Shown: positions 34,093-42,885 of the stretch, one piece after another
Layout of the letters: every line of letters begins with the position of its first letter
Position numbering within the stretch: the stretch's first letter is position 1
Source: Chloroflexota bacterium
GTDB lineage: Bacteria > Chloroflexota > Anaerolineae > Promineifilales > Promineifilaceae
Length of the DNA: 64,000 nt
NCBI GenBank assembly: GCA_013112725.1
Contig: JABFFZ010000002.1
Coordinates: 62,001 to 126,000 of the forward strand
Reading direction: 5' to 3'
Notes under the pieces: model-generated
Told to the model about the DNA's origin: nothing
The model's database searches: none
What the model saw: only the letters and a program-made list of their open reading frames with translations
Position numbers and translations under genes: made by a program

Positions 34093-34186
34093 GTAACCGT
34101 TCAGACCTGACAGGTTTTTTACCAGTTCAACTTGAAACTTTGCAGGCCAAAAACCTGTCAGGTCTCTTGAGGGACTGAACACTTAC
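34093..34186. mobile_element. 94-bp MITE-like element, copy 3
   Basis: Left end GTAACCGTTCAG, right end CTGAACACTTAC. Inside, ACCTGACAGGTTTTT faces AAAAACCTGTCAGGT. It is the reverse complement of the copy at 43696-43788, differing by one T in a T-run by eye. Confidence 0.75.
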
Positions 34187-34245
34187 GTTTTCATAACACC
34201 GCTCTAATTGCTCTCTGAATGATTCTATGGTTTCATTTTTAGTTC

Positions 34246-34273
34246 TTGACAAAATAGTTCCATCGCGTACAAT
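34246..34273 (+). promoter_or_regulatory. Promoter of the MarR-exporter unit
   Basis: TTGACA (34246-34251), 16-base spacer, TACAAT (34268-34273). The downstream sequence ATTCCGCCTGTTATT matches that at 24712, so this promoter and the MacB-type exporter promoter probably share a regulator or a common origin. Confidence 0.7.
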
Positions 34274-34288
34274 TCCGCCTGTTATTTT

Positions 34289-34315
34289 GTTGGGCGATTT
34301 TGAAAATCGCCCAAC
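34289..34315. promoter_or_regulatory. 27-bp palindrome between promoter and marR, operator candidate
   Basis: GTTGGGCGATTTT-G-AAAATCGCCCAAC is a perfect dyad 16 bases after the -10 box and 15 bases before the marR start. The position suits autoregulation by the MarR protein or an RNA hairpin in its leader; it also resembles the repeat palindromes found elsewhere. Confidence 0.5.
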
Positions 34316-34329
34316 CCTGGAAAGATCAC

Positions 34330-34854
34330 ATGCTCGACGAAGAGAAAAAACAACGCTGGGTCGCCTTTGTGCAGTCCATCGAACCGGACATGACCCCCCA
34401 GGCGGTGCGGCTGATGGGCGAATGGCGGCGCATCAGCCACGCCCTGCACCAGATCGGCGAAGCTAGCCTGGCCGACAGCGGCCTGACAGAAGCGCAATAT
34501 CTGGTGCTGATGAGCCTGTACATGCATGAACAAATTGAAGGGCGGACCATGCTCAACCCGTCGGAGATCAGCAAATGGCGCGGTACCAGCCGCAACACCA
34601 TCAGCGCCCTCATTCGCGGCCTGGAAGCAGACGGGCTGATTGAGCGGCAACTAGATGACGCGGATCGACGTAAATTCAACATTTGTTTGACAGGTAACGG
34701 CCGTGACCTGGTCAGCCAACACGCTCACAAACAGTTCCGCGCCGTCGGCGGCTGCTTCAACCGCCTCAGCGCCGCCGACCAGGAAGCATTGACCGAACTA
34801 CTAAACAAACTCAACCAAAACCTGGAAAAGACCCGTTCACAATTAGAACAGTAA
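34330..34854 (+). CDS. MarR-family transcriptional regulator
   Basis: 174 residues from ATG 34330 (GGAAAG upstream). Winged-helix landmarks are LTEAQYLVLMSLY, the recognition-helix region LNPSEISKWRGTSRNTISALIRGLEADGLIER and the wing DDADRRKFNICLTGNGRDLV (given in parts). MarR proteins usually repress the adjacent transporter genes and let go on ligand binding. It is 35 bases upstream of the second exporter pair and probably controls it. Confidence 0.9.
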   Translation: MLDEEKKQRWVAFVQSIEPDMTPQAVRLMGEWRRISHALHQIGEASLADSGLTEAQYLVLMSLYMHEQIEGRTMLNPSEISKWRGTSRNTISALIRGLEADGLIERQLDDADRRKFNICLTGNGRDLVSQHAHKQFRAVGGCFNRLSAADQEALTELLNKLNQNLEKTRSQLEQ

Positions 34855-34889
34855 GGGCTATTTGGCAAATTGCCCTACAGGAGACACCA

Positions 34890-36806
34890 ATGCAAGCAGC
34901 AGGAAACCCACCCCGCGCCGGTCGGCGCGGCCGCGGCGGCCCCAACGGGGCGCGCCCCAAAATGAGTAATCAGGCGCTCCGCCGCGCCATTCGCTACGTC
35001 TGGCAATATCCCAAAGTCACCTGGGCCGCCGTCGGCGCGCTGCTCATCGCCACCCTGGCGCAGTTGGCCGTGCCCCAATTAGTGCAAGAAGTCATAGACA
35101 CCATCACCAGCAGCGTCCTGAATGAGATGATTCTGGGCTTACCGGCCAATATCCAGACTTTTGCCGCCGGGCAATTGGGGCTGGACCTGGCTACCGCCCA
35201 AAATGAACTCAACGGCGCCGAGCGGGCCATCATCATGGCCGGGCTGATCATTGTCGTCTTTGCCATCGCCCGCGGCTTCTTCTCCTTTGCCCAAACCTAC
35301 CTCTCCCAGGTCTTGTCGCAAAACATCGCCTTTGATCTGCGCCAGGATTTGTACGCCAAAATCCAGCGCCTCAGCTTTAGCTACCACGACCGCAACCGCA
35401 CCGGCCAACTCATGATCCGCGCCACTGACGACATCGAGAAGTTGCGCCTCTTCCTCGGCCAGGGTTTGCTGCTGGCGCTGCAATCCATCATTTTGCTGGT
35501 GGGCACACTCATTATCCTCTTCCTCACCAACTTCCGGCTGACGCTGGTGGTGCTGCCGCTGCTGCCCATTGCTCTGGTCTCCTTTATGGTTTTTGGCGGG
35601 CTGGCACAGCCCTTATTTGGCGAAGCGCAGCGCCGCCTTTCGCGCGTGAATACCATCTTGCAGGAAAACCTGGCCGGGCTGAAAGTGGTGCAGGCGTCGG
35701 TGGCCGAAAAGCGGGAGCAGGCCCACTTTAAGAAAGCCATTGATTCCGAATTAGAGCAGCGCATCAAAATCACGCGCATGTTTGCCATCCTCTTTCCGTT
35801 TATCTTCCTGGTAGCCAATCTGGGGCAGGCGGCGGTGATGTACTTCGGTGGCCGCCAGATTATGAATGAAACCCTGACATTGGGTGAATGGCAAAAGTTC
35901 AGCCTTTACCTGGTGTATTTGTTCATGCCGTTGGGCCAGTTAGGGTTTATCATCAGCCTGATGGCGCAAGCTGCCGCCAGCGCCGACCGTATCTTTGAGA
36001 TTTTGGATGCAAAGAATGACGTGGAAAACAAGCCAGATGCGGTGGAATTAGGGGAGATCACGGGGCGCATCGCCTTTGAAAATGTCACCTTCCGCTACTT
36101 TGAAGGCAGCGAGCCGGTTCTGCAAGACATCACCTTTACCGCCGAACCAGGGCAGACCATTGCCCTGCTGGGGGGTACGGGCAGCGGCAAGACCACCATT
36201 ATCAACCTGATTCCGCGCTTTTATGATGTCAGCGCCGGGCGAATCACTATTGACGGCCATGATCTGCGTGATGTGACCCTGGAAAGCCTGCGCCAGCGTA
36301 TCGGCATTGTGCTGCAAGAAACTAACCTGTTCGGCGGCAGCATCCGCGACAACATCGCCTTCGGCCGGCCCGACGCCACCGAAGCCGAAATCATCGCCGC
36401 CGCCCAGGCTGCCGCCGCCCATGACTTCATCATGGAGTTCCCGGAAGGGTATGACACGCCGGTGGGAGAACGTGGCTCCACCCTCAGCGGTGGGCAGAAA
36501 CAGCGGGTGGCCATTGCCCGCGCCCTGCTCATGGACCCCCACATCCTGATTCTGGATGACAGCACCAGCAGTGTAGACCTGAGTACCGAATACCAGATTC
36601 AAAAGGCGCTGGACAAACTGATGCACGGCCGTACCAGTTTTGTCATTGCCCAACGCATCAGCACCGTGCTGAACGCTGACCAGATTCTCGTGCTGGACAA
36701 AGGGCGCATCGTCGCCCGCGGCGTCCACGAAGAATTGATGGAAGACAGCCCCATCTACGCCGAGATTTACCATTCACAACTTTCGGAGGATGTGGAACTT
36801 GCTTAA
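34890..36806 (+). CDS. ABC exporter half-transporter A of heterodimer 2 (degenerate site)
   Basis: 638 residues: basic N-terminal tail, six spans (about 40-330), ATPase. Walker A is GGTGSGKTT and the signature is LSGGQKQR. The catalytic Glu is Asp (ILILDDSTS) and the H-loop His is Gln (VIAQRIST), the same two changes known in the non-hydrolysing partner of asymmetric multidrug exporters. It pairs with the canonical half at 36880 and lies behind marR with AGGAG before ATG. Drug or lipid efflux is likely. Confidence 0.93.
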   Translation: MQAAGNPPRAGRRGRGGPNGARPKMSNQALRRAIRYVWQYPKVTWAAVGALLIATLAQLAVPQLVQEVIDTITSSVLNEMILGLPANIQTFAAGQLGLDLATAQNELNGAERAIIMAGLIIVVFAIARGFFSFAQTYLSQVLSQNIAFDLRQDLYAKIQRLSFSYHDRNRTGQLMIRATDDIEKLRLFLGQGLLLALQSIILLVGTLIILFLTNFRLTLVVLPLLPIALVSFMVFGGLAQPLFGEAQRRLSRVNTILQENLAGLKVVQASVAEKREQAHFKKAIDSELEQRIKITRMFAILFPFIFLVANLGQAAVMYFGGRQIMNETLTLGEWQKFSLYLVYLFMPLGQLGFIISLMAQAAASADRIFEILDAKNDVENKPDAVELGEITGRIAFENVTFRYFEGSEPVLQDITFTAEPGQTIALLGGTGSGKTTIINLIPRFYDVSAGRITIDGHDLRDVTLESLRQRIGIVLQETNLFGGSIRDNIAFGRPDATEAEIIAAAQAAAAHDFIMEFPEGYDTPVGERGSTLSGGQKQRVAIARALLMDPHILILDDSTSSVDLSTEYQIQKALDKLMHGRTSFVIAQRISTVLNADQILVLDKGRIVARGVHEELMEDSPIYAEIYHSQLSEDVELA

Positions 36807-36866
36807 TACTCAACATCCCAATATCCCAATATCGGATATGAGGATATTGAGATATTAGGATATTGG
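36807..36866. repeat. ATATTGGG-type tandem repeat hairpin
   Basis: CATCCCAATATCCCAATATC faces GATATTGAGATATTAGGATA around CGGATATGAG. Fills the gap between the two exporter halves. Confidence 0.85.
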
Positions 36867-36879
36867 TGGAGACTCTCCT

Positions 36880-38892
36880 ATGATAGACCGTCAAGCCCAA
36901 CTACTGGGCATGGAAGCCCAAAAAGCACAAAGTATCAGCGGTACGCTGAAACGATTTGGCGCGCATTTTCGCCCTTACTGGCTGCCTCTGCTTATTGTCG
37001 CCGCCGCCATTATTTTTAGTACCTGGATGCAGGTGCGCATCCCTTATCTGATTGGACAGGCGATTGATTGTTACCTGACGCCCTATGCCAGCCGCGTGGC
37101 GCTGACCGGGAATACGGCCGGCGTGACGTTACCGCCCGCCGCTGCCGAATTTTTCAGCCAGATGGCGGGGGATACGGCCGCCGGCAGCAACTGCACCTAC
37201 ACCACCATTGACCCCACCGCTTCTTACCAGGAAACGCTGACCGGATTCACCCAATTGATGCTGGTGATGGTGTTTTTGTATGTGGGCAGTTCCGTCCTCA
37301 CCGGCATTACTTTTTATGCCATGAGTTGGGCCGGTTTCCGGGTGCTGCGCGATTTGCGTGATGATGTATTCCGCCATATTCACCGCCTGAGCCTGGGTTA
37401 CTTCAGCAAACATGAGGCAGGCGATGTGATGAGCCGCCTGACGAATGATATGGACACCATCCAGCAGATGATTGGTTTTGGCGTGGTGCAGGTGGTGCAG
37501 GGCGTCTTGTTGATTGTGTGGATTGTCTACGTGATGTTCCGCGATAATGTACCTTTTGCTCTGATCAGTCTGGTGACGCTGCCGTTGATGGTTATTTTTA
37601 CCAAATGGTTTTCTGACCAGGCGCGCAAGGCGTTCCGGCAGGCGCGTAAAGAGATTGGCTCGGTGAACGCCGATTTGCAGGAGGGTATTTCCGGGGTACG
37701 CGAGGTGCAGGCGTTCAGCCGCGAGGCGGAGAATATCGAGCAGTTCCGCGCGAATAATGCCGCTAACCGGGACGCTAACATTAAAGCGCAGGCCTACACC
37801 AGCGCCCTGGCGCCCACGCTGGAAGCATTGAGCTATGTCAGTCTGGCGATTGTGGCTTGTGTGGGCGGCATTGCCATTTTGCGTGGGGGTAGTTTGATGG
37901 GTTCGGCCGTATCTCTGGGCCTGATTTTTTCCTTTATCCAATACACTCAGCGGTTCAATATGCCGGTGCAGCAAATTGCGCTGCTGTGGACGAATATCCA
38001 GAGCGCCATTGCCGGCGGCGAACGCATCTTTGGCCTGCTGGATGAAGTGCCGGAACTGACGGATAAACCAGATGCGGCGGCCATGCCGCCCATTGAGGGG
38101 GATGTGCGTTTTGAAGGGGTGTGGGCAGAATATAACCCCGGTGAGCCGGTGCTGAAAGGGGTGGATATTCATGCCCGTCCGGGCGAGACCATCGCTATTG
38201 TGGGGCCAACGGGGGCGGGCAAGACGACGATTATCAACCTGCTGCCCCGTTTTTGGGATGTGACGGACGGCCGTATCCTGATTGACGGCCGTGACATCCG
38301 CGATGTGACCCGTGACAGCCTGCGCCAACAAATTGGCATTGTGCTGCAAGACGCCTTTTTGTTCAGCGACACAGTGCTGAACAATATCCGCTACGCCAAA
38401 CCGGATGCGACCGATGAGGAAGTGATAGCGGCAGCCAAACTGGCCCGCGCCCATGACTTCATTGAACGACTGGGGGAAGGGTACCAGACGGTGTTAGGCG
38501 AACGCGGCGGCGGTTTGAGCCAGGGGCAGCGGCAGCTGATCGCCATTGCTCGCGTGGCGCTGAGCGACCCGCGCATCCTGATTCTAGACGAGGCGACGAG
38601 CAGCGTGGATACACGCACGGAGCGGGAGATTCAGAAGGCGTTTGCGGTGCTGCTGCACGGCCGTACCAGTTTTGTCATCGCTCACCGCCTCAGCACCATT
38701 CGCAATGCCCATCAGGTGTTGGTGGTGAATCATGGCGAGATCATCGAACGGGGTACACACCGGGAACTGTTAGCCGCCAGAGGCTTCTACTACGATCTCT
38801 ACATGAGCCAGTTCCGCCGCCAGCTAGACGCGGGCGAATCGGACGAAGAGTTGGCCGAAGAGGTGGATGCCTTTTTTGCGCCGGCGGATTAG
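36880..38892 (+). CDS. ABC exporter half-transporter B of heterodimer 2 (canonical site)
   Basis: 670 residues. The membrane domain has an enlarged external loop between spans 1 and 2 (about residues 68-115, with one Cys). The ATPase has Walker A GPTGAGKTT, signature LSQGQ, Walker B ILILDEATS with catalytic Glu, and H-loop VIAHRLST. LSQGQ with an intact Glu is the pattern of the active half in TM288-like exporters. Complements the degenerate half upstream. Confidence 0.93.
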   Translation: MIDRQAQLLGMEAQKAQSISGTLKRFGAHFRPYWLPLLIVAAAIIFSTWMQVRIPYLIGQAIDCYLTPYASRVALTGNTAGVTLPPAAAEFFSQMAGDTAAGSNCTYTTIDPTASYQETLTGFTQLMLVMVFLYVGSSVLTGITFYAMSWAGFRVLRDLRDDVFRHIHRLSLGYFSKHEAGDVMSRLTNDMDTIQQMIGFGVVQVVQGVLLIVWIVYVMFRDNVPFALISLVTLPLMVIFTKWFSDQARKAFRQARKEIGSVNADLQEGISGVREVQAFSREAENIEQFRANNAANRDANIKAQAYTSALAPTLEALSYVSLAIVACVGGIAILRGGSLMGSAVSLGLIFSFIQYTQRFNMPVQQIALLWTNIQSAIAGGERIFGLLDEVPELTDKPDAAAMPPIEGDVRFEGVWAEYNPGEPVLKGVDIHARPGETIAIVGPTGAGKTTIINLLPRFWDVTDGRILIDGRDIRDVTRDSLRQQIGIVLQDAFLFSDTVLNNIRYAKPDATDEEVIAAAKLARAHDFIERLGEGYQTVLGERGGGLSQGQRQLIAIARVALSDPRILILDEATSSVDTRTEREIQKAFAVLLHGRTSFVIAHRLSTIRNAHQVLVVNHGEIIERGTHRELLAARGFYYDLYMSQFRRQLDAGESDEELAEEVDAFFAPAD

Positions 38893-38925
38893 GGTAATTG
38901 CGGAATTGGGTAATTGGGTAATTAG
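38893..38925. repeat. GGGTAATT tandem repeat
   Basis: Units GGGTAATTGC, GGAATTGGGTAATTGGGTAATT directly after the exporter stop; no inverted half. Confidence 0.75.
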
Positions 38926-39047
38926 AGGACGGCCGTGCCCACACAATGCCTATCACACTATGAACCAAATACGTATGGTCACGGCCGTACCCTATTGATG
39001 CTCGTATCCTAATTCCACCATCGAAAATTCAGTGATATACTTTGCCT

Positions 39048-39377
39048 ATGAACCGCTTACAGGAAACAGAACACCTTCTCTCGCAAATGAACCGGGCCGA
39101 AAAAGCTCAGGTTTTACAATGGGTGGTGCGTGACTTAGGTGATGCCTTTCCCGGCATTGATGCCATTCCTGGCGTTAGCGGCGGCGAGCCATGCATCGTT
39201 CGCACTCGCATTCCCGTTTGGCTGCTGGTACAGGCACGAAAATTGGGCAGTAGTGAAGCAGATTTACTGCAAGCCTACCCCACTTTACGTGCCGAAGACC
39301 TGGCAAATGCCTGGGCATACTATCGTGCCTTCAAAAACGAGATAGACCACCAGATTCGAGAAAACGAAGAAGCATAA
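39048..39377 (+). CDS. DUF433 antitoxin-like protein
   Basis: 109 residues. The C-terminal half matches DUF433: IPGVSGGEPCIVRTRIPVWLL, then LLQAYPTLRAEDLANAWAYY, a small helix-turn-helix domain. DUF433 proteins commonly precede DUF5615 PIN-like toxins and are taken as their antitoxins. Start ATG 39048; a TATACT box lies about 15 bases upstream. The next gene begins 2 bases after its stop. Confidence 0.88.
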   Translation: MNRLQETEHLLSQMNRAEKAQVLQWVVRDLGDAFPGIDAIPGVSGGEPCIVRTRIPVWLLVQARKLGSSEADLLQAYPTLRAEDLANAWAYYRAFKNEIDHQIRENEEA

Positions 39378-39379
39378 GC

Positions 39380-39724
39380 GTGGCGCGGCTTTATTCTAAC
39401 GAAAACTTCCCATTGCCCGTAGTCGAATCCTTGCGACAATCCGGGCACGATGTATTGACGATTCAAGAGACGGGACTTGCAGCAAAAGCCACACCGGACG
39501 AACAAGTGTTAGCCTTCGCGATAAAAGAGGATCGAATTCTTCTGACCTTTAACCGCAAGCACTTTATTCAACCACACCGAAAAACGCCTGCCCATGCTGG
39601 CATTATCATCTGCACATATGACCCCGATTTTGCAGCACTCGCCCAACGAATTCACCAAGAGATAAGCCAGCACACCGACTTTTCCGGCCTGCTACTTCGC
39701 GTCAACCGCCCCCATCGGGTGTAA
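39380..39724 (+). CDS. DUF5615 PIN-like toxin
   Basis: 114 residues starting at GTG 39380. The N-terminal YSNENFPLPVVESLRQSGHDV supplies the first acidic residue (NENF) and VLAFAIKEDRILLTFNRKHF the later ones (ED, and N in place of the usual D of TFDxDF). The family is thought to be a nuclease toxin partnered with DUF433. Its last 33 bases overlap the convergent acetyltransferase gene. Confidence 0.86.
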   Translation: MARLYSNENFPLPVVESLRQSGHDVLTIQETGLAAKATPDEQVLAFAIKEDRILLTFNRKHFIQPHRKTPAHAGIIICTYDPDFAALAQRIHQEISQHTDFSGLLLRVNRPHRV

Positions 39725-40774
39725 CGGCCGTACTCCCTCTCCCCACGCAAATAGCTTAATTTCTGGCGCGCCGGCCGACAGCCTGACCATTTTTTCATAG
39801 CAAAAACCGATTTTTTCCAGAAGGCGGATGGAGGGCTGGTTGTGGGGGCTGACGATGGCGACAATGCGTGGCAGCCCTAGAACCTGGTGGGCATGGTGCA
39901 GCACGGCCGTAGCCGCTTCCCGCGCATATCCCTGCCCACAAAATTCCGGCAAAAAGGCATACCCAATGTCCACATCCTCCAGCGCCTCCCGCTTCAGCAG
40001 GCCACACATGCCCATCGCTTCCCCGGTACCTCGTGACTCCACCAGATACAGACCAAACCCAAACCGGGCATAACTGGCGACCGGGCCATTCAGGATGTAT
40101 GCTTCGGCATCCTCTAGGGTGCGTACCCCCCGGTCGCCGATATTCTCGATGAAGGTCGGTTCATTGAGCAAGCGCAAGATAAAGGGGGCGTCTGTTGGCA
40201 TCAACTTCGTCAGCCAGAGCCGGTCTGTTTCCAGCACGATCTCACCCATACGGGCATCCAGCCGCAGGAAGACCTCAATCACTTCCTGCCCTTGCCTCCG
40301 GGAATAACCCTGGCGCAGGCCATAACGCCGGAAGCCACACTTTTCCATCACCCGAATGGAAGCCAGGTTGTGTTGGTCGGCACGGCCGTATATCGGGCGC
40401 GCCGTTATTTCTTGCAAAAACAACCGCAATGCCTGGGTGGCAATCCCTCGTCCCCAAAAGTCACGGCGCAGCCAGTACCCCACCTCCTGCTCGCCAAACT
40501 GGTTAAAATATAACAGATAACCGGCCACCTGCCCCTGATAGAGGATGCTCTTCTTGAGGACGCCAGGGTCGCCCAACGGCCCATGCCAGAACGACCAATA
40601 CGTCTCTTTCTCGCCCGTTTCTGGCGGTGTATTGCCCACCTGCTGCTCCCCCGCCGGTTCAGGCGGCAGTTCAACAAAGCGTTCCAGGTCACTTTCCACC
40701 ACATTACGCAGCCACACGGCCGTGTCATCACCAACATCATCCGCCCCACCCGCGTTTATTCGTGTTCTATTCAT
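39692..40774 (-). CDS. Tandem GNAT acetyltransferase
   Basis: 360 residues containing two complete RimJ/RimL-like GNAT domains. Domain 1 (about 20-170) has VGYWLRRDFWGRGIATQAL and NLASIRVMEKCGFRR. Domain 2 (from MGEIVLETDRLWL, about 178-345) has IGYAFLPEFCGQGYAREAA and NQPSIRLLEKIGFCYEKM. Each has its own acetyl-CoA loop, so this looks like a fusion of two genes. The second domain begins like a stand-alone protein. Substrates are unknown. The 3' end overlaps the toxin gene on the other strand. Confidence 0.85.
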   Translation of the reverse strand: MNRTRINAGGADDVGDDTAVWLRNVVESDLERFVELPPEPAGEQQVGNTPPETGEKETYWSFWHGPLGDPGVLKKSILYQGQVAGYLLYFNQFGEQEVGYWLRRDFWGRGIATQALRLFLQEITARPIYGRADQHNLASIRVMEKCGFRRYGLRQGYSRRQGQEVIEVFLRLDARMGEIVLETDRLWLTKLMPTDAPFILRLLNEPTFIENIGDRGVRTLEDAEAYILNGPVASYARFGFGLYLVESRGTGEAMGMCGLLKREALEDVDIGYAFLPEFCGQGYAREAATAVLHHAHQVLGLPRIVAIVSPHNQPSIRLLEKIGFCYEKMVRLSAGAPEIKLFAWGEGVRPLHPMGAVDAK

Positions 40775-40837
40775 GGGTCAGAATGATAATCCCGCTGTGG
40801 TTTTCAACCAAATATAGCCCCCCCTAAATGCGTTGTA

Positions 40838-40892
40838 AATGGAGGAGAGGCTTTAGCCGATGCATTGTTCGCCTAAAGGTTCTCCTCCGACT
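40838..40892. repeat. Degraded GGCTTTAGCC palindrome
   Basis: TGGAGGAGAGGCTTTAGCCG faces CGCCTAAAGGTTCTCCTCCG around a short loop; related to the perfect copy at 17316. Confidence 0.65.
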
Positions 40893-40901
40893 GTTTATAA
40901 A

Positions 40902-40928
40902 AAACGGCCGTCCTCCCAGACGGCCGTT
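40902..40928. repeat. Hairpin built from two ACGGCCGT octamers
   Basis: AAACGGCCGT-cctcccag-ACGGCCGTTT. Here the iterated octamer forms both arms of a hairpin in the gap after the Kor gamma gene. Confidence 0.75.
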
Positions 40929-40965
40929 TCGCTCTTCCCTCTCTTGTCCTGCCACCGATTACCGA

Positions 40966-41520
40966 TTATCGTTCACCGATTACCTCTCCCGCCGCCTGCC
41001 AGCCTGCTTGCAACACCCGCAAGTTCGCTTCTACCAGGTGTTGTTTACTGGCCGGTAAATGGGCCGCCAATGTCTGGCTCACGGCCGTCAGCGGCAACAA
41101 CGGCCGTCGCGCCAGCAATGCCCCCACTGCGGCCACATTCATCATCTTCGTGGCGCCATACTCCTCTGCCAGCGCGTTGGCCGGTACATACACAATTTCC
41201 AGATCGGTGCGAGTAGAGACGGCCGTGACGATACTGCTATTCACCACCAGCAACCCGCCCGGTTTCACCAGCGGTTCATACTTATCATACGACGGCAGGT
41301 TCAGCACCACAGCCACATCGGGCCGGGCCACAACCGGCGCGCCAATCGGCTCATCGCTAATAATCACCGTGCAGTTAGCCGTACCGCCGCGCATCTCCGG
41401 GCCATACGACGGAATCCAGGTCACATGCCGTCCTTCCTCCATGCCCGCATACGCCAGTAGTTGCCCGGCAAACAACACCCCCTGTCCCCCAAATCCGGCA
41501 AAAATGATTGATGTCTCCAT
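40966..41520 (-). CDS. korC: 2-oxoacid:ferredoxin oxidoreductase gamma subunit
   Basis: 184 residues from ATG 41520 (GGAG 7 bases upstream). The gamma-subunit signature IIFAGFGGQGVLFAGQLLAYAG opens the protein, followed by TWIPSYGPEMRGGTANCTV. It completes the four-subunit complex encoded by korD-korA-korB upstream, with an aminotransferase gene in between. The last codons (GEVIGER) run into CCGATTACC repeat DNA, so the tail may have been extended by a repeat. Exact 2-oxoacid is not decided by sequence. Confidence 0.92.
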   Translation of the reverse strand: METSIIFAGFGGQGVLFAGQLLAYAGMEEGRHVTWIPSYGPEMRGGTANCTVIISDEPIGAPVVARPDVAVVLNLPSYDKYEPLVKPGGLLVVNSSIVTAVSTRTDLEIVYVPANALAEEYGATKMMNVAAVGALLARRPLLPLTAVSQTLAAHLPASKQHLVEANLRVLQAGWQAAGEVIGER

Positions 41521-41533
41521 AGTTCGCTCCATT

Positions 41534-41566
41534 AAATGAGACGCACCTTGCAGGCGCGTCTCATTT
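41534..41566. repeat. Hairpin between the aminotransferase and gamma subunit genes
   Basis: AAATGAGACGC-accttgcagg-CGCGTCTCATTT type dyad, within the operon. May set relative mRNA levels. Confidence 0.7.
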
Positions 41567-41567
41567 A

Positions 41568-42854
41568 TCACGCATACGCTAACTCCGCCGTCCTTTCTAA
41601 CTCTTGCGCCAGCACCCGGCCCAACCGTTTGATGCCCTCTTCAATCTGTTCAGGCTGTGCATTGGAAAAGTTCAGCCGGAAATGATTGTGCCCCGTGCCA
41701 TCTGGGTAGAACGCCGTACCCGGCACAAAAGCCACCTTTTGCTCAATCGCTTTGGGCAGGATAGCCGCCGCATCCAGCCATTCCGGCAGCGTCACCCACA
41801 GAAACAGGCCGCCTTCCGGCCACGTCCAGGTAATGCCAGGCGGGAACTGGCGCAACATTGTGCCGATCATCACGTCACGCCGTGTTTTATATACCTCACG
41901 AATACGGCGCACATGCCGGGGCAAAAAATCACCCTTGATCGTCTCATGCGCCACCATTTGCACAAAACTGCTGGTGTGTAAATCCATGCCTTGTTTAGCC
42001 TGCACACACCGCTTGATGACCGATTTGGGGGCTACCATCCAGCCCAATCGCAGACCAGGCGCCAGTGTCTTGGAAAAGGTGCTGAGATAAATGACATTGC
42101 CTCTAAAGAAACCGGCTTCATCTCCATTGTGGCCGTTACCCGCTGCAGGTCTGGCGTCGTCGCCGTTGAGTTTTTCCGCATCCAGCACCACCAGCGGCGG
42201 CAAATGGTTGCCTTCAAAGCGCAGTTCACCATAGGGATCATCTTCGATAATGGGCACACCATACCGGTCGGCCAGGGCTACCAACGCCTGCCGCCGGTCA
42301 TAGGAAAGGGTGACGCCGCCCGGATTTTGGAAGTTGGGCAAGATGTACATGAATTTGGGGCCACCGCACAATGCTTCTTCCAACAGTTCAATCTGGATAC
42401 CGTTGTCGTCTATGGGCACGGCCGTGAACTCCGCCTGATACGCCCGCCATGCCTGTAACGCCCCCAAATAAGTCGGATTTTCCGTCAAAATCAAGTCACC
42501 GGAATTGATCAACAACTTACCGATCAGGTCAAGCGCCTGCTGCGAGCCGCTGGTGATCAGCACATTCTCCGGCGTCGCCTGTATGCCGTATTGGCTCATC
42601 TTTTCCACAATAAACTCGCGCAGCGGCAGATAGCCTTCGGTGGTGCTGTATTGCAGCGCCTTGCTGCCGTGCTGCTTCAACACCCGCTGTGCCGCTGCTT
42701 CAAACTCCGCTACCGGAAACAGCTCCGGCGCCGGCAGCCCACCCGCAAACGAGATCAGGTCGGGCTGTTCTGTCATTTTCAATAATTCTCGAATCATCGA
42801 GCTGCTCATGCGCTGCGTCCGCTGCGCATATCGTTGTGTCCAGGGAGTGGTCAT
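41568..42854 (-). CDS. PLP-dependent aminotransferase (2-aminoadipate/aromatic type)
   Basis: 428 residues from ATG 42854 (AGGAG upstream). Fold type I class I/II enzyme resembling LysN and MocR-like aminotransferases: FAGGLPAPELFP, EGYLPLREFI, substrate-site YILPNFQNPGG, PIIEDDPYGELRF and the PLP lysine in STFSKTLAPGLRLGW. A short Gly/Asn-rich insert (PAAGNGHNGDE) precedes the PLP region. Its position inside the Kor operon suggests it makes the 2-oxoacid that the complex oxidises. Confidence 0.9.
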   Translation of the reverse strand: MTTPWTQRYAQRTQRMSSSMIRELLKMTEQPDLISFAGGLPAPELFPVAEFEAAAQRVLKQHGSKALQYSTTEGYLPLREFIVEKMSQYGIQATPENVLITSGSQQALDLIGKLLINSGDLILTENPTYLGALQAWRAYQAEFTAVPIDDNGIQIELLEEALCGGPKFMYILPNFQNPGGVTLSYDRRQALVALADRYGVPIIEDDPYGELRFEGNHLPPLVVLDAEKLNGDDARPAAGNGHNGDEAGFFRGNVIYLSTFSKTLAPGLRLGWMVAPKSVIKRCVQAKQGMDLHTSSFVQMVAHETIKGDFLPRHVRRIREVYKTRRDVMIGTMLRQFPPGITWTWPEGGLFLWVTLPEWLDAAAILPKAIEQKVAFVPGTAFYPDGTGHNHFRLNFSNAQPEQIEEGIKRLGRVLAQELERTAELAYA

Positions 42855-42885
42855 AGCTATCTCCTGAAAGTTCAAAATAAATGGT

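Noticed and set aside
37129-38454. 441-codon open frame opposite the second exporter half
   Set aside because: Antisense to conserved ATPase motifs; His/Gln-rich shadow composition.
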